NCBI GenBank assembly: GCA_943330455.2
Contig: CALQHT020000022.1
Location: 1 to 37,124 of the forward strand
Length of the DNA: 37,124 bases
Direction: 5' to 3'
From: Nitrosovibrio sp. Nv4
GTDB taxonomy: Bacteria > Pseudomonadota > Alphaproteobacteria > Acetobacterales > Acetobacteraceae
This document shows positions 16,641-24,337 of the stretch, in pieces. Below the pieces are notes generated by a model. The model was not told the origin of the DNA and ran no database searches. It saw only the letters and a program-made list of their open reading frames with translations. A program made the translations under genes and the position numbers. The stretch's first letter is position 1. Every line of letters begins with the position of its first letter.

Positions 16641-16718
16641 TGCCCACTGGCCGAAACATTGACCGATATCGTCCCCTCACCGTCATTGGCAGACTTGATC
16701 CGGCAATGATGGTAAGGG
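16641..16718. repeat. Dispersed palindromic repeat, copy E (collapsed half-copy)
   Basis: After CCGAAACATTGACCG, the inverted outer arm shared with copies D and G, the core is shortened to CCTCACCGTCATTGGCAGAC joined directly to GATCCGGCAATGATGG. The middle of the usual 88-base core has been deleted. Copies D and E abut, which makes the pair a small array. Confidence 0.7.
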
Positions 16719-16737
16719 GCGAAATCGGTCAATGGGT

Positions 16738-16767
16738 CGGGGCGGAAGGAAGCGACCTTCCGCCCCG
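16738..16767 (-). terminator. Hairpin terminator of the SDR gene
   Basis: CGGGGCGGAAGG (16738-16749) and CCTTCCGCCCCG (16756-16767) form a perfect 12-pair stem with a six-base loop, 29 bases beyond the SDR stop codon on the minus strand. No T-run follows. Confidence 0.6.
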
Positions 16768-16796
16768 GCAATCCGGCATCCTGCGGCCGTGCGCTC

Positions 16797-17489
16797 CTAC
16801 GACCCGCCATTCACCTCGATCGTCGTGCAGGTCACGAAACTCGCGGCATCGCTCGCCAGGAAATTGACCACGGAGGCAATTTCTTCCGGCTGCCCCACGC
16901 GGCCCAGCGCGCTGGTCAAGGCACGCTGCTTCGATAGCTCCGGCACCCGCGCACCCATCGCCGTCTGGATCAGACCCGGCGCGATCGCATTGACGCGGAT
17001 CCCATGCTTGCCCAGACGCCGCCCGAGGCTCTTGGTCATGTTGATGACCGCGGCTTTCGACGCGCCATATTCCACCACGGTGCTGCCATTGACCCCGGCC
17101 ATGGACGCGGTGGTGATGATCGACCCGCCCTGGCCCTCGGCGATCAGGCGGCGCGCAACCCATTGCGCCGCAAAATACGGCACACGAACATTCGCCGACA
17201 TCGTGTCATCAAACTGCTCGGCGTCCACATCCAACCAGTCCTTTTCCGGATGGAACACGCCGGCATTGTTGTAGAGGACGCGCACCAGACCGTGGTCGCG
17301 CTCGATCGCGGCCAAGGTTTCGGCCATGCGATCCAGGTCGGTCAGGTTGCATTGATAATAGGGCCAGTTGCCCTTGCTTTCCGCACCGATATCGATGCCG
17401 ACGGCCAGAAAGCCCGACTGTGCCAGAATCCGGCACGTGGCCTGCCCGATCAGGCCGTTGCTTCCGGTAATCACCGCGACTGATGGCAT
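16797..17489 (-). CDS. Short-chain dehydrogenase/reductase
   Basis: The 230-residue protein is a classical SDR with a Rossmann fold. It shows the cofactor loop TGSNGLIG (residues 8-15), NNAG at 74-77, the catalytic tetrad Asn100, Ser129, Tyr141 and Lys145 (YGASK), and the NAIAPGLIQT segment after the active site. Asp33 at the end of the second strand (GIDIG) favours NAD over NADP. It would oxidise or reduce a hydroxyl or keto group; the substrate is unknown. The ATG is preceded by AAGGGGGAA. It faces away from the second solute-binding gene and is bounded by a hairpin at its end. An entry in the neighbouring catabolic region is plausible. Confidence 0.9.
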   Translation of the reverse strand: MPSVAVITGSNGLIGQATCRILAQSGFLAVGIDIGAESKGNWPYYQCNLTDLDRMAETLAAIERDHGLVRVLYNNAGVFHPEKDWLDVDAEQFDDTMSANVRVPYFAAQWVARRLIAEGQGGSIITTASMAGVNGSTVVEYGASKAAVINMTKSLGRRLGKHGIRVNAIAPGLIQTAMGARVPELSKQRALTSALGRVGQPEEIASVVNFLASDAASFVTCTTIEVNGGS

Positions 17490-17520
17490 GGTTTCCCCCT
17501 TCGTTTGTGTCCCCAGACGC

Positions 17521-17622
17521 TAGCGCATGATCACGCCGAGCGGAACGGAACAGCGGGTGAATCGTGCGAACAAACAAGGGACGAGAGCGGTTTGCGGTTT
17601 CCAGTCAGGGTGCAACCGCTCT
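17521..17622 (+). repeat. About 100-base dispersed element, copy 1
   Basis: The unit starts GCATGATCACGCCGAGCGGA and ends with GAGCGGTTTGCGGTTTCCAG followed by a complementary AACCGCTCT. A diverged copy in opposite orientation lies at 22551-22654. The 3' end is itself a small hairpin. It lies between the divergent SDR and solute-binding protein genes. Confidence 0.75.
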
Positions 17623-17672
17623 GGCGCACCATCGACGGATACGGCAAACAGCGGCGCCAGGGTGGATCAACC

Positions 17673-19253
17673 ATGCCACGTACCGTCATTGTCCGGTTGC
17701 TATGTCTGTGCCTGTTCGGCGTTCTGGCGGCCGGTTCGGCCCACGCCGTCGACCTGACGATCGGACGCGCGACCGAGCAGAATTCGCTGGATCCGCTGTT
17801 CTCCGACCTCGGCAACGACGTTGCGACGGCCGAGAACATGTTCGAGAGCATGATCCGCTTCGACCCGGACCGGCAGATGCAGCCAAGCCTGGCGGAATCG
17901 TGGGTGCTGGTTGATCCGCTGACCTGGGACATCAAGCTGCGGCGGAATGTGCGGTTCCATGACGGGTCCGCCTTTACCGCCGAGGACGTGGCCTTCTCAC
18001 TGAAGCGCGCGCGGAATGTGCCGAACAGCCCGGGGCCGCTGACGATCTTCGTGCGCTATGTGCAATCGACCGAGGTGCTCGACAGCCACACGATCCGCGT
18101 CCGCACCGAAACGCCGGTGCCGCTGCTGATGGAACTGATTGGCCGTGTGTTCATCATTCCCGCCAAACTCGGACCGCAAGTGGCGACGGAGGATTTCAGT
18201 GCCGGTCGTGCCATGATCGGCACCGGGCAGTACAAATTCCGTTCCTCTTCGCCTGGCGACAAGGTGGTGATGGGGGCCAACACTGACTACTGGGGCCACA
18301 AGCCCGAGTTCGGGACAGTGACCTTGAAGTTCCTGTCGAACGCCGCCGCGCGCAGTGCCGCGCTGCTGTCGGGCTCGGTCGATGTGATCGAGCAGATCTC
18401 GCCGTCCGATATCGGACTGTTCCAGAACCGGCAGGATGTGAGCCTGTATTCGACGACGTCGACACGGGTGATCTATATCGCGATGGACCAGGGTCGGGAC
18501 GAAAGCCCCTACATCGCCGACAAGGACGGCAAACCGATGACCGTCAATCCGCTGAAGGATCGGCGGGTTCGGTTGGCGCTGTCGAAGATGATCAACCGGC
18601 CGGCAATCACCGAGCGTGTGTTGGCCGGCGCGGGAGAGCCGTCTGGCCAGATCGTGCCGCAGGGCATGGGCGGCTATAATCCGGCGCTTCCCGCCATGGG
18701 TTTCGACCTGGCCGGGGCGAAACAACTTCTGACCGAAGCCGGCTATCCCAACGGTTTCGGGCTGACGGTGCATGGATCGAACAACCGTTTCCCCAACGAT
18801 TCGCAGGTCACCCAGGCGATCGGACAGATGTTCACCCGCGGCGGACTGCGCGTGAACGGGATCGAGCCTCTGCCCTACAACGTCTATGCTCCCGGGGCGA
18901 CACAACGTAAATACAGTCTGTTCATGTTCAGCTATGGCAGCGCCGGCACCAGTTCCTTGCAGGGATTGAGCGGGGTGCTGGCAACATTCGATGCCGCGAC
19001 CGGCAGCGGGGCAATCAACCGGGCCCGTTATTCGAACCGGGAATTCGATGCCGCCATGCGCGACGCGACGGCGGAATTCGACAGCGCCACGCGCAATGCC
19101 AAACTGGCCGAGGCCGCACGGATCGCCATGGAAGATGCCGGGATCTTGCCGCTTTACTGGCAGAAACTGTTTTGGGCGTCGCGCAAAGGCTTCGTCGTGC
19201 AGCCCGACCGCGGGGAAATCACGTCGGCACATTTCGTTTCCGTGGCGCGCTGA
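17673..19253 (+). CDS. ABC transporter solute-binding protein, oligopeptide family 5 (second)
   Basis: The 526-residue protein has a clear signal peptide (residues about 1-25, LLCLCLFGVLAAGSAHA) followed by a family 5 binding domain. Landmarks are EQNSLDPLFSD, LRRNVRFHDGSAFTAEDV, VRLALSKMINRPAITERVL and AGAGEPSGQIVPQG. The start at 17673 is chosen because it opens the signal peptide and has GGTGGA upstream; a TTG at 17505 would prepend a non-signal leader. As with the binding protein at 14913, no permease or ATPase of the Dpp type is nearby. A hairpin terminator 12 bases after the stop indicates a monocistronic unit, so any partner transporter must be encoded elsewhere. Confidence 0.9.
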   Translation: MPRTVIVRLLCLCLFGVLAAGSAHAVDLTIGRATEQNSLDPLFSDLGNDVATAENMFESMIRFDPDRQMQPSLAESWVLVDPLTWDIKLRRNVRFHDGSAFTAEDVAFSLKRARNVPNSPGPLTIFVRYVQSTEVLDSHTIRVRTETPVPLLMELIGRVFIIPAKLGPQVATEDFSAGRAMIGTGQYKFRSSSPGDKVVMGANTDYWGHKPEFGTVTLKFLSNAAARSAALLSGSVDVIEQISPSDIGLFQNRQDVSLYSTTSTRVIYIAMDQGRDESPYIADKDGKPMTVNPLKDRRVRLALSKMINRPAITERVLAGAGEPSGQIVPQGMGGYNPALPAMGFDLAGAKQLLTEAGYPNGFGLTVHGSNNRFPNDSQVTQAIGQMFTRGGLRVNGIEPLPYNVYAPGATQRKYSLFMFSYGSAGTSSLQGLSGVLATFDAATGSGAINRARYSNREFDAAMRDATAEFDSATRNAKLAEAARIAMEDAGILPLYWQKLFWASRKGFVVQPDRGEITSAHFVSVAR

Positions 19254-19265
19254 CGGGGTGACGGA

Positions 19266-19288
19266 CCGTCCGGGTTTCCCCCGGACGG
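19266..19288 (+). terminator. Hairpin terminator after the second solute-binding protein gene
   Basis: CCGTCCGGG (19266-19274) and CCCGGACGG (19280-19288) form a perfect nine-pair stem with a TTTCC loop, 12 bases after the stop codon. Confidence 0.65.
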
Positions 19289-19514
19289 CCCAGGAGTGCC
19301 TGTTCCGTTGCCAAGGCGACGCGCAATTACGACTGCATCATCTGGTGTTGAGCGCAGGTCTGTTCATGTCATGAAGGGTGCAGACCCGCCACCCACGGTT
19401 TGCAGTGCTGCTCACCGCGAAGCCGTGGATGGTGGGCCCGCGCCCATCGTGACGGGGGTTGGCCGCAAGTGCCAATTGGAGCGGCAATTCCTGGGCGTCG
19501 CCTTAACGAAACAA

Positions 19515-20477
19515 TCAAACCGGCATCCGGCGCCCCTGGTGCGCGCGGCCCATCTTCGCGACCTCTGGATCGTGGCCGGCGATGACACGCACGCCTTCGT
19601 CCAGGCGTGGCAGGATATTGGCCTGATTGCAGCCCTCCAGGAACGCGATGCCGTTGCGCAGGCAGGCGCTTAGCACCTTGTCGCGGGCCGCCTGCATGAT
19701 CGGCGGATAGGGATCGCGTTGGATCGTCGTATGGCCCAATGACAGGCTGAGGTCGCCGGGGCCCATTTCGGCAAACCCAAGGCCGGGAACCGCGCAGATC
19801 GCGTCGGCGTTGGCAATGCCCTCGGGGCTTTCCAGTTTGACGCCCAGCAACAATTCGCCGTTTGGGTTCAGCGGCCAGGGCTCGCACAGGTTCATATACT
19901 CGGACTGCGATAGGCCCCAGACCGGGGCAGCGGTGTTTTCCGAGCCTCGCCCACGTGTGCCGATGCCCAGAAGTTGGCGTCCGTCCGGGGTCTGGCCGGC
20001 TTCGACGGGACGGGTGGCGCCGTGCATCCGTTGCTGCGGCGTTGGCAGTGAGGGGTCGACGCCGATCAGGTGGTGCGGGTAGCGGCAGGCTTCGACAAAG
20101 GCACGCACGGCATCCACGGTTTCTGCCTGGCACAGCAGGATCCCATGGGCGCCGCGGCCGAGGATCTGACGGAACTGCCAGGCGTTGAAGCGCACATTGG
20201 CGGCGTCCGTGCCGTTGACCGGGGCTTCGACGATGACGGCGGGGGTGCGGTGGCCGGATCGGGTTGGGCCGGCATCGACCATGCCGCGCAGGTATTCGGC
20301 AAGACCGGCCATGTCGAAGGAGCCGTGCTCCATGCCCACGTTCATGTAATCGGCCCAGGTGCTGGCGTCGATGCGGCCTTGCTCGTAGGTCAGGACGTGG
20401 CCGCTGTGGGGGCCGTCGTAGTAGATGGCCTGGCCGTCCTGGAGCAGGGCGATGGTGCGGTTGATCTGGCCGGGCAT
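19515..20477 (-). CDS. HpcH/HpaI-type aldolase
   Basis: The 320-residue protein belongs to the HpcH/HpaI aldolase/citrate lyase family, a TIM barrel with divalent metal. The metal-binding strand is visible as GVKLESPEGIANAD, with the Glu ligand, and GFAEMGPGDLSLSLG, with the Asp ligand. VIVEAPVNGT and GAHGILLCQAET resemble the substrate-pocket strands. Family members cleave 4-hydroxy-2-oxo acids to pyruvate and an aldehyde, the last step of several aromatic meta-cleavage routes. It is longer than HpaI (about 260 residues), mainly by an extended N-terminus and a loop near residues 150-190. A GGAGAACC sits before the ATG. It lies downstream of the dioxygenase genes on the same strand but is separated by a large repeat. 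Confidence 0.85.
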   Translation of the reverse strand: MPGQINRTIALLQDGQAIYYDGPHSGHVLTYEQGRIDASTWADYMNVGMEHGSFDMAGLAEYLRGMVDAGPTRSGHRTPAVIVEAPVNGTDAANVRFNAWQFRQILGRGAHGILLCQAETVDAVRAFVEACRYPHHLIGVDPSLPTPQQRMHGATRPVEAGQTPDGRQLLGIGTRGRGSENTAAPVWGLSQSEYMNLCEPWPLNPNGELLLGVKLESPEGIANADAICAVPGLGFAEMGPGDLSLSLGHTTIQRDPYPPIMQAARDKVLSACLRNGIAFLEGCNQANILPRLDEGVRVIAGHDPEVAKMGRAHQGRRMPV

Positions 20478-20497
20478 GGTTTGGTTCTCCGTGTGTT

Positions 20498-20740
20498 GCG
20501 GGGCTCCGCCCCGAGACCCCGCCAGGGGCTTTGCCCCCCATGGTCCCTTGCGACCCCACCAAAGGCGACGGCCTTTGGAATGCGATTTATTTGTCGTTTG
20601 AATTCCTGGGGCCTACGGGGGCCGCGCAAGGTCCGAGTAGGCCCCAGGAATTCAAACGACAATGTTCCGGTTCCAAGGCCCGTCGGCCTTGGCGGGTCCA
20701 GGGCAGAGCCCTGGAGGGGTTCCGGGGCGGAGCCCCGCGC
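20498..20740. repeat. Nested inverted repeat with a perfect 26-base stem
   Basis: The outer part is GCGGGGCTCCGCCCCG at the left and CGGGGCGGAGCCCCGCG at the right, with GGGGCTTTGCCCC-like and CAAAGGCGACGGCCTTTGG-like hairpins inside. At the centre, 20591-20616 and 20637-20662 are perfect reverse complements (TTGTCGTTTGAATTCCTGGG and on) spaced by 20 bases. The family of GGGGCTCCGCCCC repeats is common in alphaproteobacteria. It fills the gap between the dioxygenase beta gene and the aldolase gene. Confidence 0.8.
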
Positions 20741-20742
20741 CA

Positions 20743-21219
20743 CTACAAAGGTATCGCCACCAGAGTATCGAACCGCTGGCTATCACAAACCACGATCCGC
20801 TCGGCAAACCGCAACACCCCGTCCGCATCCTCCCGCACCCGATCCCGGTAAACTCCCGCCGCGAACAGTTCCATCTGCCCATCGCGCATCGTCCGCACGA
20901 TCACGAACGACGTCTCCGCAACGATCACCCCATCCTCGGTCGGCCCCAGCACCGGCATCCCCACCACATGCCGATAGCGCTGCCGCTCGTAGATATTCGC
21001 CCCACGCAGCGCCACCACCCGATCCGCCAACATCGCACGATTGTCGGCGAAGATGATCCCCGCCGCATAGCCACGCGCGAAATTCTCCGCCGTGGTGACC
21101 TTGTAGATACAGCGCTCCAGGAAAAACCCCGGCCAATCCTCCAACCGGTCCGCGTCGATCGTCGCGGCATAGGCAGCATTCAGCCCGGACAGGCGAAACA
21201 GCGTCTCGGCATCCCCCAC
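20743..21219 (-). CDS. Ring-hydroxylating dioxygenase, beta (small) subunit
   Basis: The 158-residue protein matches the small subunits of Rieske non-heme iron oxygenases, which have an NTF2-like cone fold. Seen are LNAAYAATIDADRLEDWP at the N-terminus, a Y…TAEN segment, RYRHVVG, ETSFVIVRTMRDG, and the closing FAERIVVCDSQRFDTLVAIPL, which is typical of the family (…R..V.D……IPL). It has a structural role in the alpha3-beta3 oxygenase. The start is GTG at 21219, four bases after the alpha stop codon, so the two are translationally coupled. Length is usual. The specific substrate class cannot be given. Confidence 0.88.
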   Translation of the reverse strand: MGDAETLFRLSGLNAAYAATIDADRLEDWPGFFLERCIYKVTTAENFARGYAAGIIFADNRAMLADRVVALRGANIYERQRYRHVVGMPVLGPTEDGVIVAETSFVIVRTMRDGQMELFAAGVYRDRVREDADGVLRFAERIVVCDSQRFDTLVAIPL

Positions 21220-21223
21220 GGCC

Positions 21224-22459
21224 TTAAAACCCCATCACCGAGCGATATGCTTTCCAGAACCCGCGCACGGACGCCTCGGTCGCGCGGGTGTCCTGGCTGT
21301 CGGCCGCCCCGCCGCCCATTTCGACGACCGACAGTTCCTCATCGGCCGAGGCAATGCCGCGCTGCACGAAGCCGCCGACGCAGCCGTCCTCCATCGAGAC
21401 ATAGCCGGCCGGCCCGACCAGGTTGGCCTGCTTCAACCGCATGGCGCGCAAATCCGGCGGATCGTCGGCGAACCCGATATAGGTCCAATGCAGATCCATC
21501 CGATCCACGCCGCGCGGCAAGGTCTGGCGGATCGCCAGACAATTGTTGATCTGTTGCAGCACGAAGCCCGGAAACACCGTCAGGATCTGCAACTGGATGT
21601 CGTCGCCGAACTCGTTCCGCCCGTTCATGAAGGTGGGATCGGACAACTGAAACCCCTGGTCGTCCGAACGGATACCGGCATAGCTGGTATCGTGTTGCGG
21701 CGGCGCGCCCCGCGTGGCACTGGCATGCGCGACTCCGTTCTCGCTGACCAATACCCCGCCGCCCTGGCTCAGTCGCGTGATGCGGAACGTGGTGAAGAAC
21801 AGGTGCAGCAGGCTGGCATGGTAGGTGTCGCGCACATTCTCCATGTAGAGCTTCCAGTTGTTCGGAAGCGCTTGCGTAAACCGGCCGATCACTTCGACCT
21901 TCTTGTGCAGCACACGACGGACCCGGGCGGTGATTTCCGGTCCGATATAGGTCTCAATGTCGGGCGCATCGTCCGCCAAGGTGCCGAACACCAGGCCATG
22001 CAGCGTGGTGATACGCACCTTGCGAGGCCTGTGGTCCTCCATGCGGAAATCGGCCGGCATGCCGCCTTGCCCGTTCACCCCGTGGCGAAAGGCGATGGAT
22101 TTCAGGTTGCCGCTCAGATCGTAGCGCCAGGCGTGGTAGACGCAGTGGAAATCCTTCACCCGCCCGCCATCTTCCAGGCAGATCATGGCGCCACGATGCA
22201 CACACCGGTTCTCGAACGCGGCGATCGAGCCGTCTTCCGTGCGCGCCACCACCACCGGCATGGTGCCGATGAAGCTGGCGCGGAAGTCGCCGGTTTCGGG
22301 AATGTCGGCTTCCAGGCACAGATAGTTCCAGACCGGGCCTTCGAACACGCGGCTCTGCTCGTCGCGCGCGACCTCGGGGTCGCGATAGACCCAGTAGGGG
22401 ACTCGAGTCAGCCCCGCGGGCCAACTGCCAACCGAAAGGTCACGAGTCGATTGGTCCAT
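21224..22459 (-). CDS. Aromatic ring-hydroxylating dioxygenase, alpha (large) subunit
   Basis: The 411-residue protein carries a Rieske [2Fe-2S] domain with Cys86, His88, Cys106 and His109 (CVHRG and CVYHAW). The catalytic domain has the mononuclear iron motif MENVRDTYHASLLHLF, with Asp211, His214 and His219. The lack of a long insert and the general sequence recall salicylate-5-hydroxylase (NagG) or anthranilate dioxygenase (AndAc) large subunits, but this is impression only. It would add oxygen to an aromatic ring using electrons from a ferredoxin and reductase, neither of which is encoded here. The ATG at 22459 is chosen because AGGAAACC lies about ten bases upstream. The beta gene follows directly. 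Confidence 0.92.
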   Translation of the reverse strand: MDQSTRDLSVGSWPAGLTRVPYWVYRDPEVARDEQSRVFEGPVWNYLCLEADIPETGDFRASFIGTMPVVVARTEDGSIAAFENRCVHRGAMICLEDGGRVKDFHCVYHAWRYDLSGNLKSIAFRHGVNGQGGMPADFRMEDHRPRKVRITTLHGLVFGTLADDAPDIETYIGPEITARVRRVLHKKVEVIGRFTQALPNNWKLYMENVRDTYHASLLHLFFTTFRITRLSQGGGVLVSENGVAHASATRGAPPQHDTSYAGIRSDDQGFQLSDPTFMNGRNEFGDDIQLQILTVFPGFVLQQINNCLAIRQTLPRGVDRMDLHWTYIGFADDPPDLRAMRLKQANLVGPAGYVSMEDGCVGGFVQRGIASADEELSVVEMGGGAADSQDTRATEASVRGFWKAYRSVMGF

Positions 22460-22550
22460 GGGTTCGGTTTCCTGCTTGCCTGGCTGCGGCAGCCCGCACA
22501 CCGATGACGGCGACGGCCGAGGTTACGCACGTCCCGGCCACGCCTGACGT

Positions 22551-22654
22551 TAGAGCGGTTTCACCTTGGCTGGAAACGGCAAACCGCTCTAGCTCTCTGT
22601 TTGATCACATGTTTCACACGCTGTGACGGTCCGCTCAGCGTGATCATGCTCTAA
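22551..22654 (-). repeat. About 100-base dispersed element, copy 2
   Basis: Read on the minus strand this copy starts AGCATGATCACGCTGAGCGG and ends with GAGCGGTTTGCCGTTTCCAG and a complementary AACCGCTCT, so it parallels 17521-17622 over its whole length. The terminal AGAGCGGTTT/AAACCGCTCT arms form a hairpin. The two copies bracket the genes from the second binding protein to the dioxygenase. Confidence 0.75.
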
Positions 22655-22699
22655 CCTCTCGACAGCCGAACGACGCCCCGCCGGCCGGCTGTCGTGATA

Positions 22700-23164
22700 T
22701 CAGATCTTGAAGGCCTGACGGGCGAGGAGCTTCCAGCTATCCTTTTCCTCGCGCCAGACCATCAGGACGCCGATATTGATGTCGGTGGTCTTGCCTTCGC
22801 TTTCGGTTTGCCCGGTCAGGATGAAGCGGGAGATTGCTTCGTGGCCCGCGACCTGATTGGTCACCTTGTCGAAGGTGATGGTCTTCCAGCTTGATTTGCC
22901 GTTGGTGGACCCGGCAATGAATTCGGCCTTCGTCTCGATCTTGCCGGCCGAGTGGCCGTAGCTCAGGCTGTCGGAACACAGCTTGTCGAAGGCGGCCTTG
23001 TCGGCCTTTTGCATGGCCACCCGGAAGGCTTCGACTGCGGCAGCGACCGACGCCGCGTCCTTCTTCTTGTCGTTGTCGGCCTGGGCCGGGGAGGCGATTC
23101 CGATAGCGGCCATGGCGAGCAGCCCGGCTCCGGCCGTGGCGATATTGCGGCGATTCATGCTCAT
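22700..23164 (-). CDS. Secreted NTF2-like (DUF4440-type) protein
   Basis: The 154-residue product has a signal peptide (residues 1-29, ending ASPAQA) and a mature domain of about 125 residues with an NTF2-like pattern. The pattern is an amphipathic first helix with AFRVAMQKADKAAFDKLC, a LSYGHSAG strand, then strands ending in VWREEKDSWKLLARQAFKI. DUF4440 and related proteins often end with this W+L..RQ motif. They may be enzymes or binding proteins; no catalytic residue is obvious. The ATG has a very strong AGGAGGAA ribosome binding site, so expression may be high. It is preceded and followed by gaps, which suggests its own transcript. Function not known. Confidence 0.85.
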   Translation of the reverse strand: MSMNRRNIATAGAGLLAMAAIGIASPAQADNDKKKDAASVAAAVEAFRVAMQKADKAAFDKLCSDSLSYGHSAGKIETKAEFIAGSTNGKSSWKTITFDKVTNQVAGHEAISRFILTGQTESEGKTTDINIGVLMVWREEKDSWKLLARQAFKI

Positions 23165-23328
23165 GTGATGTTCCTCCTGTGCGATCCCATCTCGTTACGG
23201 GTGGGATTCGGTCGGTCGACGCCGCTGGCTTTCGGTCAACGGACAGGAGGATGCTCGCACGCGGCCGGCTTGGGTTCAAGCGGTGTCGCACGGAGAGGCC
23301 GCCAGGCCCGCCCCGTGCGCAAGCAAGG

Positions 23329-24111
23329 TCAGTTCTTGTAGTCGGGCTCCTTGCGGTCGAGCATCCGCTTCAGCGCGTCGAAATGCCATTCGCAGTTCTT
23401 CTTCCCGCCATAGACGGGCGCGGTCCTGCGGTAGGAGTCATAGGTGTGGTCGACGACTTCCTGCGGCAGGGTCTTCAATGGCCGGCCGGTCCACATGGCA
23501 TAGAGCTGCACCTGGGCCACGCGTTCCACGTAATAGAGCCGGTCATAGGCCTCGGCCACCGAGGTCCCGACCGTCGTGACCCCGTGATTGGCCATCATCA
23601 GCACCGACTTGTCGCCGATCACGCCGGCGAGGCGCTCGCCTTCGGCCGGATCGAAGGCGGGACCGGTGTAGGTTTCGTCGTAGGCGGTGTGCATCATCGT
23701 GCCGAGCTCGGTCTGGCCGATGGGGAGGATGCTTTGGTCGTCGAGGCGGGAGAGCGCGCTGGCGAAGGGCATATGGGTGTGGAAGACGGCGGCGGCGCTG
23801 TCGACCAGGCGATGGATGGGGGCATGAATGCAGTAGCAGGATTGCTCGATCAGGCCTTCGCCGGCGAGCAGGGTGCCGTCATAGCCGACTTCCATGAAGC
23901 AGCTTGCGGTGACTTCGGACCAGTGCAGGCCGAACGGGATCTGGTAGTAGCGGTCGTTGGTGCCGGGAACGCGCAGGGTGAAATGGTTGAAGATGCCTTC
24001 GTGGAAACCGTGCATCACGGCCATGCGATGGGCAGCGGCCAGATCGACCCTCGCCTGCCAACGCGTGTCTTCCAGGGTGAGATCCTTCGGTTGCAGGGAT
24101 TCCAGTGGCAT
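23329..24111 (-). CDS. Class II aldolase/adducin-family protein
   Basis: The 260-residue protein matches class II aldolases, the fuculose-phosphate aldolase-like group. Zinc-binding positions are visible as His111 and His113 (FHTHMP) and His176 (MANHGV), with GFHEGIFNHFTLRVPG near residues 35-50 as the N-terminal loop. Family members cleave or epimerise sugar phosphates, or act on hydroxy-keto acids in aromatic degradation. The start at 24111 has AAGG upstream; an open frame reaching 24282 would add a proline- and arginine-rich leader encoded by repeat-like DNA and is rejected. It diverges from the ABC operon. A joint role with the HpcH-type aldolase and dioxygenase is inference. Confidence 0.87.
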   Translation of the reverse strand: MPLESLQPKDLTLEDTRWQARVDLAAAHRMAVMHGFHEGIFNHFTLRVPGTNDRYYQIPFGLHWSEVTASCFMEVGYDGTLLAGEGLIEQSCYCIHAPIHRLVDSAAAVFHTHMPFASALSRLDDQSILPIGQTELGTMMHTAYDETYTGPAFDPAEGERLAGVIGDKSVLMMANHGVTTVGTSVAEAYDRLYYVERVAQVQLYAMWTGRPLKTLPQEVVDHTYDSYRRTAPVYGGKKNCEWHFDALKRMLDRKEPDYKN

Positions 24112-24191
24112 GTCACGACCTTTCAATGCAAATTTCACCAATACTGGGCTGGTGGGAGCGCAGCGGTCAATGCATGGCTGGATGGGCAAGG

Positions 24192-24260
24192 GCGGGGCTT
24201 TGCCGTGGACCCACCAAAGGCGCGCCCCTGGTCGGGGTCCGGGGCGACGCCCGCGCCCTC
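24192..24260. repeat. Relic of the GGGGCTTTGCC-type repeat
   Basis: GGCGGGGCTTTGCCGTGGAC, CCACCAAAGG and GGTCGGGGTCCGGGGCGACG resemble pieces of the nested repeat at 20498-20740. It sits between the divergent class II aldolase and ABC ATPase genes and is eroded. Confidence 0.4.
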
Positions 24261-24337
24261 CCAACCCGCAACCCGCTTGCATCCGGCGCGGATTGCGCTA
24301 TCTCCGCCACCCACGGGGAGAACGGGAGAGCACGGCA

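Noticed and set aside
23329-24282. Longer start of the class II aldolase at 24282
   Set aside because: The extra 57 residues are Pro/Arg/Gly-rich, come from repeat-like DNA and have no ribosome binding site; ATG 24111 fits better.
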